A stretch of DNA of 64,000 nucleotides. Source: Effrenium voratum (taxonomy: Eukaryota; Sar; Dinophyceae; Suessiales; Symbiodiniaceae). Below are positions 53,501-64,000 of this stretch, piece after piece (the stretch's first letter is position 1; each line of letters opens with the position of its first letter). The stretch spans positions 51,001 through 115,000 of the forward strand of contig CAUJNA010001236.1 of NCBI GenBank assembly GCA_963377175.1. The letters run 5' to 3'. The notes below the pieces were generated by a model that had not been told where the DNA came from, did no database searches, and saw only the letters and a list, made by a program, of their open reading frames with translations. A program made the translations under genes and the position numbers.

Positions 53501-56500
53501 AATTCTTCGACCATCATGGGGGGGGGCTGCCGCCCCCCCCAACCCCCCCGCTACTTTTTAGACTTTTTGCAGAGATTTAATTGCACCCCTATTCAAATCA
53601 TCACTTCTGCAAACAACATCGTGGGGGGGGCTGCCGCCCCCCCCAACCCCCCAGCTACTTTTGTTGAATCATCATTTCTTTGACCCCGTCACACGATTTG
53701 TGGGTGATGCTAGGGATGTTGGTGGGACATGCGGGGGATGTTGACGGGCTAGTGTAAAATGCGTCAATTTCGCGAGAACATGCTGTAAAATACGACACTT
53801 TACTGGCCCGGCAGAGATTGAATTGCACCCCTGTTTGAATCATCACTTTTTCGAGCGTCCAATTTCGCGAGAAAATGCTGCAAAATACGACATTTTAGGA
53901 AATCTGCGCAGTCCGTGTATGTCTGTATGTATGCATTTCTTCGAACATCATAGGGGAAGCCACCCCCGCCAACCCTCCCGCTGCCTTGTAAATTCTATCA
54001 CACCCTTTCTTGAATCATTGCACCCCTACTTGAATCACCACTTCTTCCGACATCATGGGGGGGCTGCCGCCCCCCCCAACCCCCCCCGCTACGTTTAGAT
54101 TTTCTACAGAGATTTAATTAATTGCACCCCTAGTTGAATCATCAATTCTTCGAACATCATGGGGGGGGCTGCCGCCCCCCCCCAACCCCCCCGCTACTTT
54201 TTAGACTTTTTGCAGAGATTTAATTGCACCCCTATTCAAATCATCACTTCTGCAAACAACATCGTGGGGGGGGCTGCCGCCCCCCCCACTACTTTTTATA
54301 TATTTTTGCAGGGATTGACATGCCCTCCTACTTGAATCATCATTTCTTTGACCCCGTCACACGATTTGTGGGTGATGCTAGGGATGTTGGTGGGACATGC
54401 GGGGGATGTTGACGGGCTAGTGTAAGATGCGTCAATTTCGCGAGAACATGCTGTAAAATACGACACTTTACTGGCCCGGCAGAGATTGAATTGCACCCCT
54501 GTTTGAATCATCACTTTTTCGAGCGTCCAATTTCGCGAGAAAATGCTGCAAAATACGACATTTTAGGTAATCTGTGTAGTCCGTGTATGAATCACCACTT
54601 CTTCCGACATCATGGGGGGGGCGGCAGCCCCCCCCCAACCCCCCCAGATTTTCTACAGAGATTTAATTAATTGCACCCCTAGTTGAATCATCAATTCTTC
54701 GAACATCATGGGGAGGGCTGCCGCCCCCCCCAACCCCCCCCGCTACTTTTTAGACTTTTTGCAGAGATTTAATTGCACCCCTGTTCGAATCATCACTACC
54801 CCCGCTCTGTTTTTCTTATTTGTTTTTGTATTTTTTTTTGCTGGGATTGAAATGCCCTCCTGTTTGAAGGATTATTGTTTTGACCCCGTCAACCCGCCAG
54901 CTACATTTTTGGATTTTGTTACCCACGATTTGTTGGTGATGCTAGGGATGTTGGTCGGACATGCGGGGGATGTTGAAAACGATGCTGGGGATGTTGACCA
55001 GCTAGAGTAAAATGCGTCAATTTCGCGTGAAAATGCTGTAAAATACGACATTTTGCTGGCCCGGACGAAAAACGAAAAAAATTCCCAAAACAAAACGAAA
55101 AAAATTCCCAAAATAAATCCGCACCCTTTTGAGACTCTTACAGGGTCTTCGAAAAGGAAGGTGCGCCACTCGCATGGCTGCAGGTGAAGCAAGTGGTAGC
55201 AAGAGGTGAGCGGCGTTCTGTCATTTTCTTCACAAGGAAAGCAGCGGGCAAATCGAACATCGCCAGCCGCCTGCCTTTCTGATGCCGATATGTTTAAACG
55301 CCCCACAGGGCTCGGAATGGGCGGCAAAAGGTTTGGATTCCGAGGTGGAATCCTTCGATGCCACGGAGAAGCCGGAGTTCACCACCCCTGAGGTTTGCAA
55401 AGAAGGCCCGCCGAACTAGTCGCCGCGTGTGTTTGGTGCAGCAGCTCTGTTGGGCGGAGAGAGGAAGGCCACGGTTCTTTCTGCTATGCGGATTGTGGGC
55501 GTTTTCGCGTTTTTTCCTGGCCCTATACACGTTGACATGGAAATCCGGAGGATTCCGAATTTCAGTTGGGGATCAGCATTCTTATTTTTGTGGACAGTAC
55601 ATGGGTGGCTTGGAAGTGTGAACTTTGTACCTACCAATTCTTGCAAGACCTGTAGCGAGTGACGGCCTGTTCCCTTCTCGTCGAGTTGCAGAAAGAATAC
55701 TGCGTATACACAACACTATCCCTGGAAAAGAATACAAGCAATGTATCTACTCGATGAACTAGTGCAGTGATTCGTCTAACTCAATCCGACAAATCGGTTC
55801 AGCCCGCAGGAGTGAAGACCATCCTGCATCCGAACGACGCCAATTTCAACGAGACGGAGTATGTGCCATGGCAGACCTGGCGCAGGGTGATCCAGTCTGC
55901 CCCCACTCATACCAACAACCCAAGAAACTCAGAGAACATCCAAAGTCCTGAAAGTCTCAGGGAGCTTGTTGAAGTCGTTTCAAGCAGAGACCCCGCGTTT
56001 TCTGGCCCACGTAGCCAACTCGCAGCCAGCTTTGCACATGAGTACGACGCGAGCCCAGCTTGATCCGGTGACCACGCAAGGAACATCTCAGTGAAAGAGC
56101 ACACACACACACACACAGAGATCCATCCTTGCATGTACAGTATGTCAATCCCACAGTGCACAAAGGGCCCATCAGCTCTTTTTTTGGTTCAAAGTAGATA
56201 CATGCTGGAGCCTGCGAATTCTTCAGAAATGAGGCCAGCAAGGGCATCGCGGCCTCGCCTTGCTTGGCCTCCTGCTGCAACCTGGACCTGTTCCACTGGA
56301 GCACCTACGGCAACACGCAGCTGGGCCGAAACAAGCCGGGCGCCGGGCGCCGGCTCAGGCGGAGCTTGGGGTTCGGTGTGCTTCCGGCAACTTGGGAGGA
56401 GCGAAGTGCCAATCTTCGGGTGGTTCTCTTGCCTTTTTCCGTTCGTTCTGCTGGAAGAATACGAGCCATGGACACAGCCACGGGCAGAATCAGAACTGCC

Positions 56501-59211
56501 ACCCATCGCTGCCGATGAAAAGGCAGTTGCAACCGCCGCAGCGAACACAACAAACTGCACTGCGAGCACATGCACACACACACACAACAGAACGGAACAC
56601 CAATCCCATCGCCCACCCACCCACAGCAACGGCAGGAACTGGGACAACAGGGAGCACAGGGAACACAGGGAACACAGGGAAAACAGGGAACACCGGGACC
56701 ACCGGGCAACAAGGACAGGGGGCCATGTCAACCGCAAGACCAGCGCCGCACGAAGCGGGCGAGCGCAAGAAAGAACGCATGTCAACCAAAGGTTCTGGAA
56801 GCTGAGGTACGTGACGTCGGATCACTACATGGTCGACCTGGAGAGTGGCTCGGTGACAGACTTCGGTTCCATGGAGGACGCCAAGGCGGCCTGCGAAACC
56901 ATGGGCACTGTGCCCCGCGGCTCGAGAAGGGTACGCGGTGCGGCAAAGCGAGCTCACCACCTAAGAAACCCAACGGAATGATATGAGTCCCCTCAAAAAT
57001 ACCAACAAACAATGGTTTCTCATAGTTAGTTTCCAAGTGGTGCAGGATTTCGCCCACAGCATGTGATCGTTGATTTGAGTTTGGGGTACTGAACCGGTTG
57101 TTTCAAGCTTTTTGGAGGGCCAGATTGCTGGCCTCTCCCAAGCAGACGGCTGCGACATACATCGTGTATCCCCCTACCTCCAGCTGAGAATCACCTCCAA
57201 GTCTCCCAGGCTCTGCTTCGGTGTCTACGACACCGCCTGCGACGGCGCCACAGAAGAGTCCCCGGTGAAGCTCATCAAGGCAGAAGCGACTGCGCGCGGA
57301 GACGGTGGGTTGATGAATGACATTCCATTCACCATTTGTTCCTTGTCGTGGGGTCTGTGTTGTGTCTTTTCCGGGTTGGTATGGAGGTTATGTATGAATT
57401 ATAAACGGGCTACATACTAGCTGGTGAGCTTATATTGGCGGTAAATAAGCATCCATACCTCCAAAGTCCATACCCGAGAATGCACTTCACAAGGACTGGA
57501 CTTTGGAAAGGCACTTGCATAAACAATGTAGGCTTGATCAAGTCGTCTCGGACCAGGCTTCTTAGGCAAACTAGCCACACACTTGACAGGACCTGATTCG
57601 TGCTGAAATGACTCCTTGGCACCTGGTTCTAAATCGGCGCCACAGCCCCTTTCGTGCCGTGGGGGTTCTTGGATCGCCCCCCGGACACAGATTTCGAGTC
57701 TTCCTCTTTGAGGCTTTGAGCACCTTCCGGTGGTTTCCGAAGCCAGGCGCCGGGCCTGGACCTGAACTCGGTGAAGGAGTCCTCCATCGGCAGCTGCGTG
57801 GAGCGCATGAACGGCGGCCCCTTGCACCGGAAAGGGGAAAGGGATGAAGCGAAGGGGGTCCTCGACTATGACCCCCATGGCAAATTGAGATGAGCTTCAT
57901 TTTTCTTGTTTGGGGGGCGGAGGGGCCAACTCAGATGGCTGTGGGTCAAAACCAATGGGATCCCATTTTGGGATAGGTGCACCACCCATTTTAGTCTATT
58001 TTAGTGGGGATTGGGATGTTCACGGGGTGTACGATTTGGATTTTGACCCATGGCCAGATGAGCTTTTTGCTTCTTTCGGGGGGCACCACCTTGAGCCGTG
58101 CTGCGACCAGATTCCTTCCGCTTTTTGAGGCCCCGGCACCACGGTCACCACCACCACCGCCCAGCTCTGCACCTACGAGGTGGAGATCAGCAAGAGCGAG
58201 GACTGACTCAACAATCCTGCGGCCGCCCCCGCCATTTTTTTTTTTTAATTTTACAGTACAGTCCCATTTTTGTTTGGGTTGCTGTCAAGGGAAACCACAA
58301 GGCAAAAACCCCGATGTTCGGGAAACATGGTCACAATGAGCGTTTTTCAGTTTTGCTCCAGATTTGTTGGGGGCCCCTTAGGTTTTAAAAAAGCCTGGGA
58401 TGGCTGTGTGTCAAATAGCGGACCCCACAAAAGTGGATGGCTTTCGTTTTGGGTTCCATTGAAACTAAACCCAAAAGGGTACCCTCAAGAAAGTACAGAC
58501 CCAGTGGACATGAATGTACTGTACTACATAATACGTATCTTGGCCCCTATGAAGATTCTACGTGATTGTACTGTACATGCGTGTGCATTCAGAGATGTAC
58601 ACACACACACACACAACATGGGCATTTGCTCATGCGTGCAAATGAGTTAGTTCATGCATGCGCGATTCGATTGTATCTACATGTCCAGGAGTACAGGTAT
58701 TGCAGGCATACATGACAGATGCAAAGGTCCAGCAATGCAGAGTTCGGAGACTCTTGAACGCCGATTCGTTTCTCGTCAGCCGCTGAAGGCACTGTTTGCC
58801 GTAAGCTTCAGCTAGGCTGGACGGTGCCAGTTTCGAGGACCCCAAGGCGGTGTGGAAGAACCTCACCGTGGAGAAGCAATCCTGGGGCGAGGTCTTCCGC
58901 TTCCAGGGCTGCGCCCCCCGAGCCGCACTGGGGGATGCTGCATCCATCCACGCGTTTTGTTTGCACGCGTTCATTCAATGTATGCCCCACATAGCCGAAC
59001 CTGCTGAACATGAGCGGGCCAAGAGCTGTTCTCGCGCTTTTGCGATCTTGGGCGTGTTTGGCTTTTCTTCTCTGCGTTGTTGCACGTGCTCATCTTTTTT
59101 GGAAGGAAGGCAACGCCTGTCCCGTCTCAGAAAATGCGGATGTCCCATCCTGGGCAAGTGGGTGTCTACCCTATTCTGGAGTTTGGCACAAAGCTACGAC
59201 CTGCAGACGGC

Positions 59212-59278
<67 letters not shown>

Positions 59279-62200
59279 CAGAACGGGGGAGATTGCCCCC
59301 TTTTTCCGGGGAGTATGTGATGAGTTCTGAGGACAAGTCCGAGCTCGCAGCGGCCTCCACCTGCGTGAGCGCGGGTGTCAGCAACGGGGTGCGGCTCCTG
59401 AAGAACAGGCGGGGGCTTTCTGGGGCGACGAGGGCTGACATGGACCGAGCCTCGCCGAAGAAATCGGTACCTGAAACCAAATCGAAGTGAGCGCCCAAAC
59501 ATGGTTGTTGTTGTGAAACATTTTGCATTTTTGCTTATTGTGGTTAGTGGGAAATCCCCCACTTAACTGCTAAAGATTAAATTGTTGCTCCCCTTCCAAC
59601 GTCAACCAAGCAAAACCCCCAAGAAGATGATCGAAAAACGAAACGGGCGGCCGGATCTCGATGGGTTTTGAGCACCGGTTTTGTGTCTTGCCTGGAGCAA
59701 GATGTCCAAAAGCGCTTCGCGATTGCCAGGCATGGGCAGGCAGTGGGCACCGGATCCTGCTGTGGCTCTGAGACCAACCAGGCATGGCCTGTGGTCGCGA
59801 GGTGTCAGTGCTGTTGGTACTCAGGAAGGTTTTTTCTCCTTGAAAAAAAAAGTGCTGCGAACTTTTCGGCTTAAAGGATTCCTGGCATATTTTCAAGTTT
59901 GTTGGCTGCCTCGCATACTCTCTCTCTCTCTCTCCCTCTCTCCCTCTCTCCCTCTCCCCCTCTCTCTCTCTCTCCCTCTCTCTCTCTCTATCTCTCTTTC
60001 TCTCTCTCTCTCTTTCTCTCTCTCTCCCTCCCTCCCCTCCCTCCCTCCCTCCCTCCCTCCCTCCCTCCCTCCCTCCCTCCCTCCCTCCCTCCCTCCCTCT
60101 CTCGCTCTCTCTCTGTCTCGCACACATATTGCACTAATCCAGTTGAGGCCTAAGACCGTGAAATTTTGGGTGCAGTGGTTCTGGCTGTGCTCTTTTCGTG
60201 CAGAGAGCCAAAGACGCTTTGAATGTGACTGCCTTCGCAGGACTCTAGAATTGGTATTTGACGCGCCGCTGAATGAATGCTGTGGCACGTACTAGTGTGC
60301 GGCAGGGTGTGTATGTGTGTGTGTGTGTGTGTGCGCGTATGAAGCCTGTGACGGCTGCAATTTTTGAGGAGACAAGCGCCTGAACCCCAAATGGCAGAGC
60401 ACCACGGTAGCTGCTAGCTTTTCTCATGGCGATGGTGAAGAGGTTATTGGCCTTGAGAGCGAGCTTCTTCCAACTGATGAACCTACGTATGGTTGAGAGA
60501 TATTCTTTGAGCAAAGGTGGCAACTGTGATCCAGGAACATTTCTTGTTTGGAGGGTTTCACTGAGCCACCGCCCGCTTTGCCTTTGCCAGGTGCTGAAGT
60601 CGACGCCAGTGAAGTGCGACGGTTACGTGGACTCCTACACCACCTACGAGAATCAGTACTTGACGGCGGGGGGGCAGAAGCGGTCGGGCTGGGGGATGCT
60701 GTGCGCGCTGAGTTGCTGCGCCTGGCCCCATGACGATATGGATCAAGGATGTATGTCAATTGCCCCGAAGTGACCCGCAGCAGACCCAAATGAACACAGA
60801 CAAACACACACACACACATACACGCACAAACACACACCTGGCACCGAGAGTTCAGAATGTGTTGTTTGCTGATCGTTCTTTGCTTGCCTAACGTGCCTTG
60901 CGTTGCCTTGCCTTGCTTTCTGTCAGGGAAGTGCATCCAGAAAATCACTTGCTTCCTGCTCTTTGACAGAGCTTCAGCTCTCCAGATCAAGGGCTGTTGT
61001 CAAGCCAGGGGTGTAACCATCCAAAAATTATGGTCTCATATAGCCTATAGCTTTATTTTTTTGCCGGCAAGGGGTATGGTTTGCCCGTGCACGGGTTACA
61101 ACCGCAAGGGTACACACTCAGGGGTGCACGACACTAGCCCTACAGCGGAGTTGACGCGAGGGATGCCGCAGCCAGACTTGAAGTGTTTTGAGACCAAACA
61201 CTGCAATGGATTACATAGCACTTTTGCACTCACAATGATATGATTAGCACACACTCTCTGGAACTATTGAAGTTAATTGAGGTCACGAACCCGACACCTA
61301 TTTTCACTATTGTTGTAGATTCTGCCTTGTGAGCATCGGAAGCAGTATGCAACCAAGAAGGCTCCAATCTTCCAGCAATCCTTGCTGCGGTCGCAAAATA
61401 TTTATGTCCGGTTCCTCCCCCTGCAGCTTTATTGAGACCCAAGCCCACCAGTCGGCAAAGACATGTACTTGGCTACGGCTACGGGTTTTGTTGCGCGGAC
61501 CATGAGGCGAATCCAAGCTCCTGGCTGAAAGCCCCCCTTCCACGCTCCCCTTCCACGCCCCACCCCCACTCTCCCCCTCCCCCCAAAAAAGAAGAGGAAA
61601 GAGCAGAAACAAAAACAAAAAGCAAAAGGACACAAATGAAACCTGACAGGGGATCCCTTTGAAAGGAAAGTAGTCTAAAACCAGGACCCCGAACGTCAGG
61701 TTCCATGAAAAAAGGGTGGGAGGGCAGCAAAAATCCACGCCAGCCACGTCAGTAGCCGGGATTCAGTTTCTGCCGGCAGGCTTCGAAGCTCATCCGCGGC
61801 ACCGCCTACAAAAGCATGGCCGCAGCGCGGGCGCCGCGGCCGGAGTTGCGGGGGGCACGGGGCGGCGGAGACTGGGCGGAGGGCTTTGGGGGCTTTGAGG
61901 GAGAGGGGGGGGACAAGAACAAGTAAAGACCGTGAGACGTGTTTTTTTTTGGGGGGGGGTGTGGGGGGACCAGAACAAGTAGCGACGTGACACGTGCTTG
62001 TGGAGTTGGGGAATGCTTTCCAAGAGTGGCTGTGAAAGCAGCGTGAGCTGTGCACAGTTTGTTTGGAGTGCATGCTCTGGGTGATGGAGTGGTGGCGCTT
62101 ACAAATTAGTTCTTCGTTTATTGAAGCACTTTTTTCGCAGTCTTCCCACCGGGACCTCATTTGCGACTCAACAAAGAGCTTCGTAGTGACCAGTGTTACG

Positions 62201-63260
62201 GCACACACTACAGACGACTTGTGTGCATCATGCACCATACTTTTTGGGGCACTATTTTGGCCTTCTGATTTCCTTCAAAGGACAACGCAAGTCCAATTGT
62301 TTCAAGGGCCATTGCAGGAATCTTGCATTAAAGCCGGCCCCCGAAAATCCCATCTAAAGGCTTCTAGTGCACGCTTTCCAGCTAGAAGCGTTTGTTTCCG
62401 TGAACATATGCGTAGAAACACGAGTTCTTGCCAGCTGAAATGAACCTTGCGCTTCCATGATTGTTGGACGTATCATTCCTGTCGAATGGTGTTCGCATTG
62501 ATGTTGCCCCATCTTTGCATCAACAAGTTGGCTCGTAAACTTCTCGTAGCGTCGGTCCTCAGAGCCAACAAAGAGCGGCAACCTCAGGAAGCCTGTCTGC
62601 AGAAGGGCCACAAGTGCTGGGGCATCTTCGACGACAAGTGCGATGGCGTGAACTTGATGCTGGCAGATGGCGACCTGAACATCACAACCAGCGGCTTGAC
62701 CGAAGGAGGTCTTCTGTGCTTTCCGAGAAGCAACAAAGGGAAGCTAATATGCAAAGCGAGAGTGCCATGCCCCACACTGCGGGAAGCAACGCGGAATATA
62801 TCATCCAGTTGTACACAAACTCAAGCATCTAAGGGGCTTCGTAGTTGAATGCTTTTGGGACTCCTAGTTTGCTGCATCCTTGGCTCCATTTCCAGCACAG
62901 GTTGGGGAAAAGGCCCAATGACATTGTTTTGGACTCGCAACACATTTGACACGTTTGTCGGCCATGTTTTGGGGGCATGTTGGCGATCCGAAGAAGGCTC
63001 CCATCGAAGGAAAAGAGAGGCTCACAATGCTGGAGAGACCAGACGGTACTTAATCAAACTTCCCAAAATCATGCGGAACGCACATTGCTCATGGCTCAGG
63101 CTCCGTTTGCAGCGATCAGGTCTGTGGCAAAAAAGGCACTGCCTGCGGGGGAAGACATATATCACAGGGCCCAGTGCGAGCTTGCCGCTTGCAACTGCAT
63201 GAGGCATGTTCCGGGACTCCAAGCAGAAATCCTGCATCTACCAGAAGAAGGCAGCGTAGG
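47514..63260 (+). CDS. Large intron-rich gene for a secreted cysteine-rich protein, function unknown
   Basis: It starts MFRLVLLCLFQTSLAAKINA at 47514 (signal peptide). Later exon-like segments, all plus strand: 48113-48185, 48761-48860, 49249-49362, 49572-49645, 50072-50160, about 50455-50575, 50794-50881, 51026-51130, about 51232-51308, 51612-51649, 51820-51898, about 52385-52440, about 55340-55400, 55812-55880, 56211-56335, 56813-56925, 57146-57304, about 57745-57838, 58137-58203, 58832-58912, 59325-59400, 60594-60720, 62588-62702, 63100-63260. The first third is helical with regular Cys (CYCEELKKLQEEVLKAAAI; KYDKIAECQ-like repeats). The later part has compact Cys modules. The arrangement suggests a large extracellular protein, but exon linkage and the 3' end are inferred. 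It could be two adjacent genes. Confidence 0.5.
48297..48356. repeat. GTAGCAGCA-type triplet repeat
   Basis: Imperfect AGCAGTAGTAGT runs within a presumed intron. Confidence 0.8.
48761..48860 (+). CDS. Secreted-protein exon
   Basis: Between GCTGAG and a GT donor, reads VMLLAQQAKVAKNGKADGNV then TEFAAMIKEAGHK. Hydrophilic and helical. Confidence 0.55.
49572..49645 (+). CDS. Secreted-protein exon GFNGDFKELREAHQSCRAAI
   Basis: Joins in phase with the preceding exon (...ACLAAKDNLTA + G). Reads GFNGDFKELREAHQSCRAAI then ASKKQ and ends at a GC donor. Together the two encode a helical segment with paired Cys. Confidence 0.6.
50072..50160 (+). CDS. Secreted-protein exon EMETCKTSRSSLILQEQTLT
   Basis: Acceptor CCGCCAG; reads EMETCKTSRSSLILQEQTLT then TQFQGLVAM. 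It is followed immediately by family 1 introner copy 4, which forms the start of the next intron. Confidence 0.6.
50160..50276 (+). mobile_element. Introner-like element, family 1, copy 4
   Basis: GGATGTGGGTCAAAACTAAT follows the exon ...TQFQGLVAM (donor-position bases GA) and ends TTTTGACCCACGGCC. Confidence 0.8.
50794..50881 (+). CDS. Secreted-protein exon TTWWSTYYKLENVTEDITKW
   Basis: Acceptor CTGCAG, donor GTTGCG. Reads TTWWSTYYKLENVTEDITKW then NCTEKELSK, with two N-glycosylation sequons (NVT, NCT). Confidence 0.6.
51026..51130 (+). CDS. Secreted-protein exon TGMLFRQEIAYYDKIAECQN
   Basis: Acceptor CTCCAG. Reads TGMLFRQEIAYYDKIAECQN then RQLSLEETACQLHE. The next exon-like stretch (about 51232-51308) reads CGQRTNESCDLLPACYKANW, continuing the Cys pattern. 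Confidence 0.55.
52898..53270. repeat. GGCTTCTT minisatellite
   Basis: About 45 copies of the 8-base unit GGCTTCTT with variants (GGCTTCTC, GGCTTTTC, GGCTTCTG), also organised in a higher-order repeat of roughly 130 bases. It yields long spurious ASWLLGFL frames. Confidence 0.95.
53360..55070. repeat. Array of 640-670-base units with G7/C7 hairpins
   Basis: Sequence at about 53510-53930 recurs at about 54155-54590 and, in part, from 54690 to 55060. Each unit contains strings such as GGGGGGGCTGCCGCCCCCC, able to form a stem of 7-8 G/C pairs with a four-base loop. At least seven such hairpins occur (near 53365, 53520, 53625, 54057, 54162, 54267, 54712), plus one inverted at 54615. Spacers repeat TTAATTGCACCCCTA and GAATCATCA. 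Confidence 0.9.
56211..56335 (+). CDS. Secreted-protein exon rich in Cys
   Basis: Reads CEFFRNEASKGIAASPCLAS then CCNLDLFHWSTYGNTQLGRN and K. Five Cys in about 40 residues suggest disulfides. Confidence 0.6.
56644..56692. repeat. GGGAACACA short tandem repeat
   Basis: About five units of CAGGGAACA. Confidence 0.8.
57146..57304 (+). CDS. Secreted-protein exon with CFGVYDTACDG module
   Basis: Acceptor AGCAG, donor GTGGGT. Contains GCDIHRVSPYLQLRITSKSP then RLCFGVYDTACDGATEESPV and KLIKAEA. The CFGVYDxxCDG string is echoed by CWGIFDDKCDG at 62588-62702. Confidence 0.6.
57937..58055 (+). mobile_element. Introner-like element, family 1, copy 5
   Basis: GGCTGTGGGTCAAAACC to TTTTGACCCATGGCC, with the common interior and small deletions. 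It gives the clearest 15-base inverted ends. Confidence 0.8.
59213..59277. repeat. (TG)n microsatellite
   Basis: About 30 TG units; a shorter run is at 60310-60335 and a (CA)n at 60804-60838. Confidence 0.95.
59503..59607 (+). mobile_element. Introner-like element, family 2, copy 2
   Basis: Shares GGTTGTTGTTG(G/T)GAAACA, TTTTTGCTTATTGTG, TTAGTGGGA and GCTCCCCTTCCAACGTC with 40432-40536, in the same order. Confidence 0.65.
59919..60118. repeat. CT/CCCT polypyrimidine tract
   Basis: About 200 bases of (CT)n, then (CCCT)n, then (CT)n, a candidate for triplex formation. Confidence 0.95.
61635..61727. mobile_element. Introner/MITE-like element, family 3, degenerate copy
   Basis: Left ATGAAACCTGACAGGGG and right GTCAGGTTCCATG followed by GGGTGGGAGGG resemble the ends of 44758-44892. 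Confidence 0.45.
62588..62702 (+). CDS. Secreted-protein exon with CWGIFDDKCDG module
   Basis: Acceptor CCTCAG. Reads EACLQKGHKCWGIFDDKCDG then VNLMLADGDLNITTSGLT. Shares the C-(F/W)-G-(V/I)-(Y/F)-D-x2-C-D-G module with 57146-57304. Confidence 0.6.
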
Positions 63261-63460
63261 TCCGGTCCCGGCAGCGTAGGATTGCTTAGATGGCGCCCGA
63301 TGTGAAAGGCGGGGCGCAGCAGTCGCAGGCGCCGCAGGCGCATGCGCTAGATTCTCCCCCGACCTCGGATCTCGGATCGCGTCGTGTCAAAAAAGAAGAA
63401 GGGCAGCAGGGGGGTTGCGGGGGACAAAGTTGGGGCGGAAGGGACAAGATGACTTTTTGA

Positions 63461-64000
63461 GAGGGATTCAACAAGGAGTGCTGTGAAATGGCATGTCGTG
63501 GATCCTGCTACTAACCGAAAGTTGGGGGGATGGGGGAGGACTTGTGCCTCGTTCGTACATAGTTGCCTTGATGGCCTCTGAACTGTTATTAACAATTTTG
63601 GAAGGAGATGCAAGGCTGTTTGGTGTGGCGGCTTGACTATGATGTCTTCAGCAACAGCCCAACACTTCTTGGGGCAGTTCTTTTGCAAGGGAACAGTGGA
63701 GTAATATTTTCAGGCGCACTCAGCAATTCCCAAAGGCTGAATAGAAATCAAGTCCATGGAACCAGGTGGTGTTTTAGTTCACGGCAATCACTTGAACCAA
63801 AGGCATCGCTGTTGCACTTCCTTTTGCGTCCATGAACGCCGCAGCGAAGTTTTGCCAGTCCTTTCAGACACTCATTTCACAGCTTCGTTGGCGGATTTTT
63901 CCTCGGCACTCCAGGAAGGTCTCCCAGTTCAGTTGCACCACTTCAAGTCGTATTTCTTTTCAGACCCGAAAAATTGTGGTTCTCCTTTTGGTTTCCCTTG
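63461..64000. other. No confident gene
   Basis: A coding-like stretch (MAPDVKGGAQQSQAPQAHAL..., from about 63290) ends at a stop near 63459 and could be a C-terminal exon of the secreted-protein gene. After that I see nothing supportable up to the window edge. Confidence 0.4.

Noticed and set aside
53360..54760. Regularly repeated hairpins suggesting a CRISPR array
   Set aside because: Units are about 650 bases with shared, not unique, spacers, no cas genes, and the context is eukaryotic.

Overview
This window looks like nuclear DNA of a dinoflagellate, most likely a symbiodiniacean or close relative. Several independent signs agree. Host-type genes are cut into many exons of about 40-100 bases, and their introns begin with GC or GA about as often as GT. 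LTR retrotransposons of the Ty1/copia class are abundant. The LTRs carry TGGCTCAAG, the 3' end of the dinoflagellate spliced leader. Short dispersed elements with terminal inverted repeats sit at exon ends, as introners do. Nothing bacterial in layout is present.

Layout. 1-3.5 kb: a decayed copia element on the minus strand (gag, then RT and RNase H, with protease and integrase missing), followed by a minus-strand ORF that runs off the left edge. 5.5-23.2 kb: two nested LTR retrotransposons. The outer one (A, 5540-23238, target duplication TTTTC) carries only a broken gag-like gene. It is interrupted by the inner one (B, 7520-21015, 13.5 kb, target duplication GAAAT). Element B has a coiled-coil gag with two CCCH zinc fingers, a protease, an integrase, a reverse transcriptase that has lost its motif A segment, RNase H, and then about 4.2 kb of extra ORFs between RNase H and the 3' LTR. 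The middle extra ORF contains a recognisable Tpt1/KptA-type RNA 2'-phosphotransferase domain. This is the most unusual system in the window.

23.2-27 kb: tandem repeats and exon-like fragments. 27.2-36.06 kb: a plant-like GH13 alpha-amylase gene of about 21 recognisable exons, whose catalytic residues are all present. Its introns hold long simple repeats, including a telomere-like array. 36-47 kb: intron-rich sequence with exon-like segments of one or more unidentified genes and several copies of introner-like elements. 47.5-63.3 kb: a very long, intron-rich gene beginning with a signal peptide and encoding a cysteine-rich secreted or surface protein of unknown function; its introns contain minisatellites and a G/C-hairpin repeat array.

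The retroelement ORFs (1.3-2.0 kb without introns) contrast sharply with the host genes. Element B's accessory genes therefore look like captured or retroposed cargo, not ordinary host genes. Exon coordinates were derived by hand from reading-frame continuity and family conservation and may be off by a few bases.
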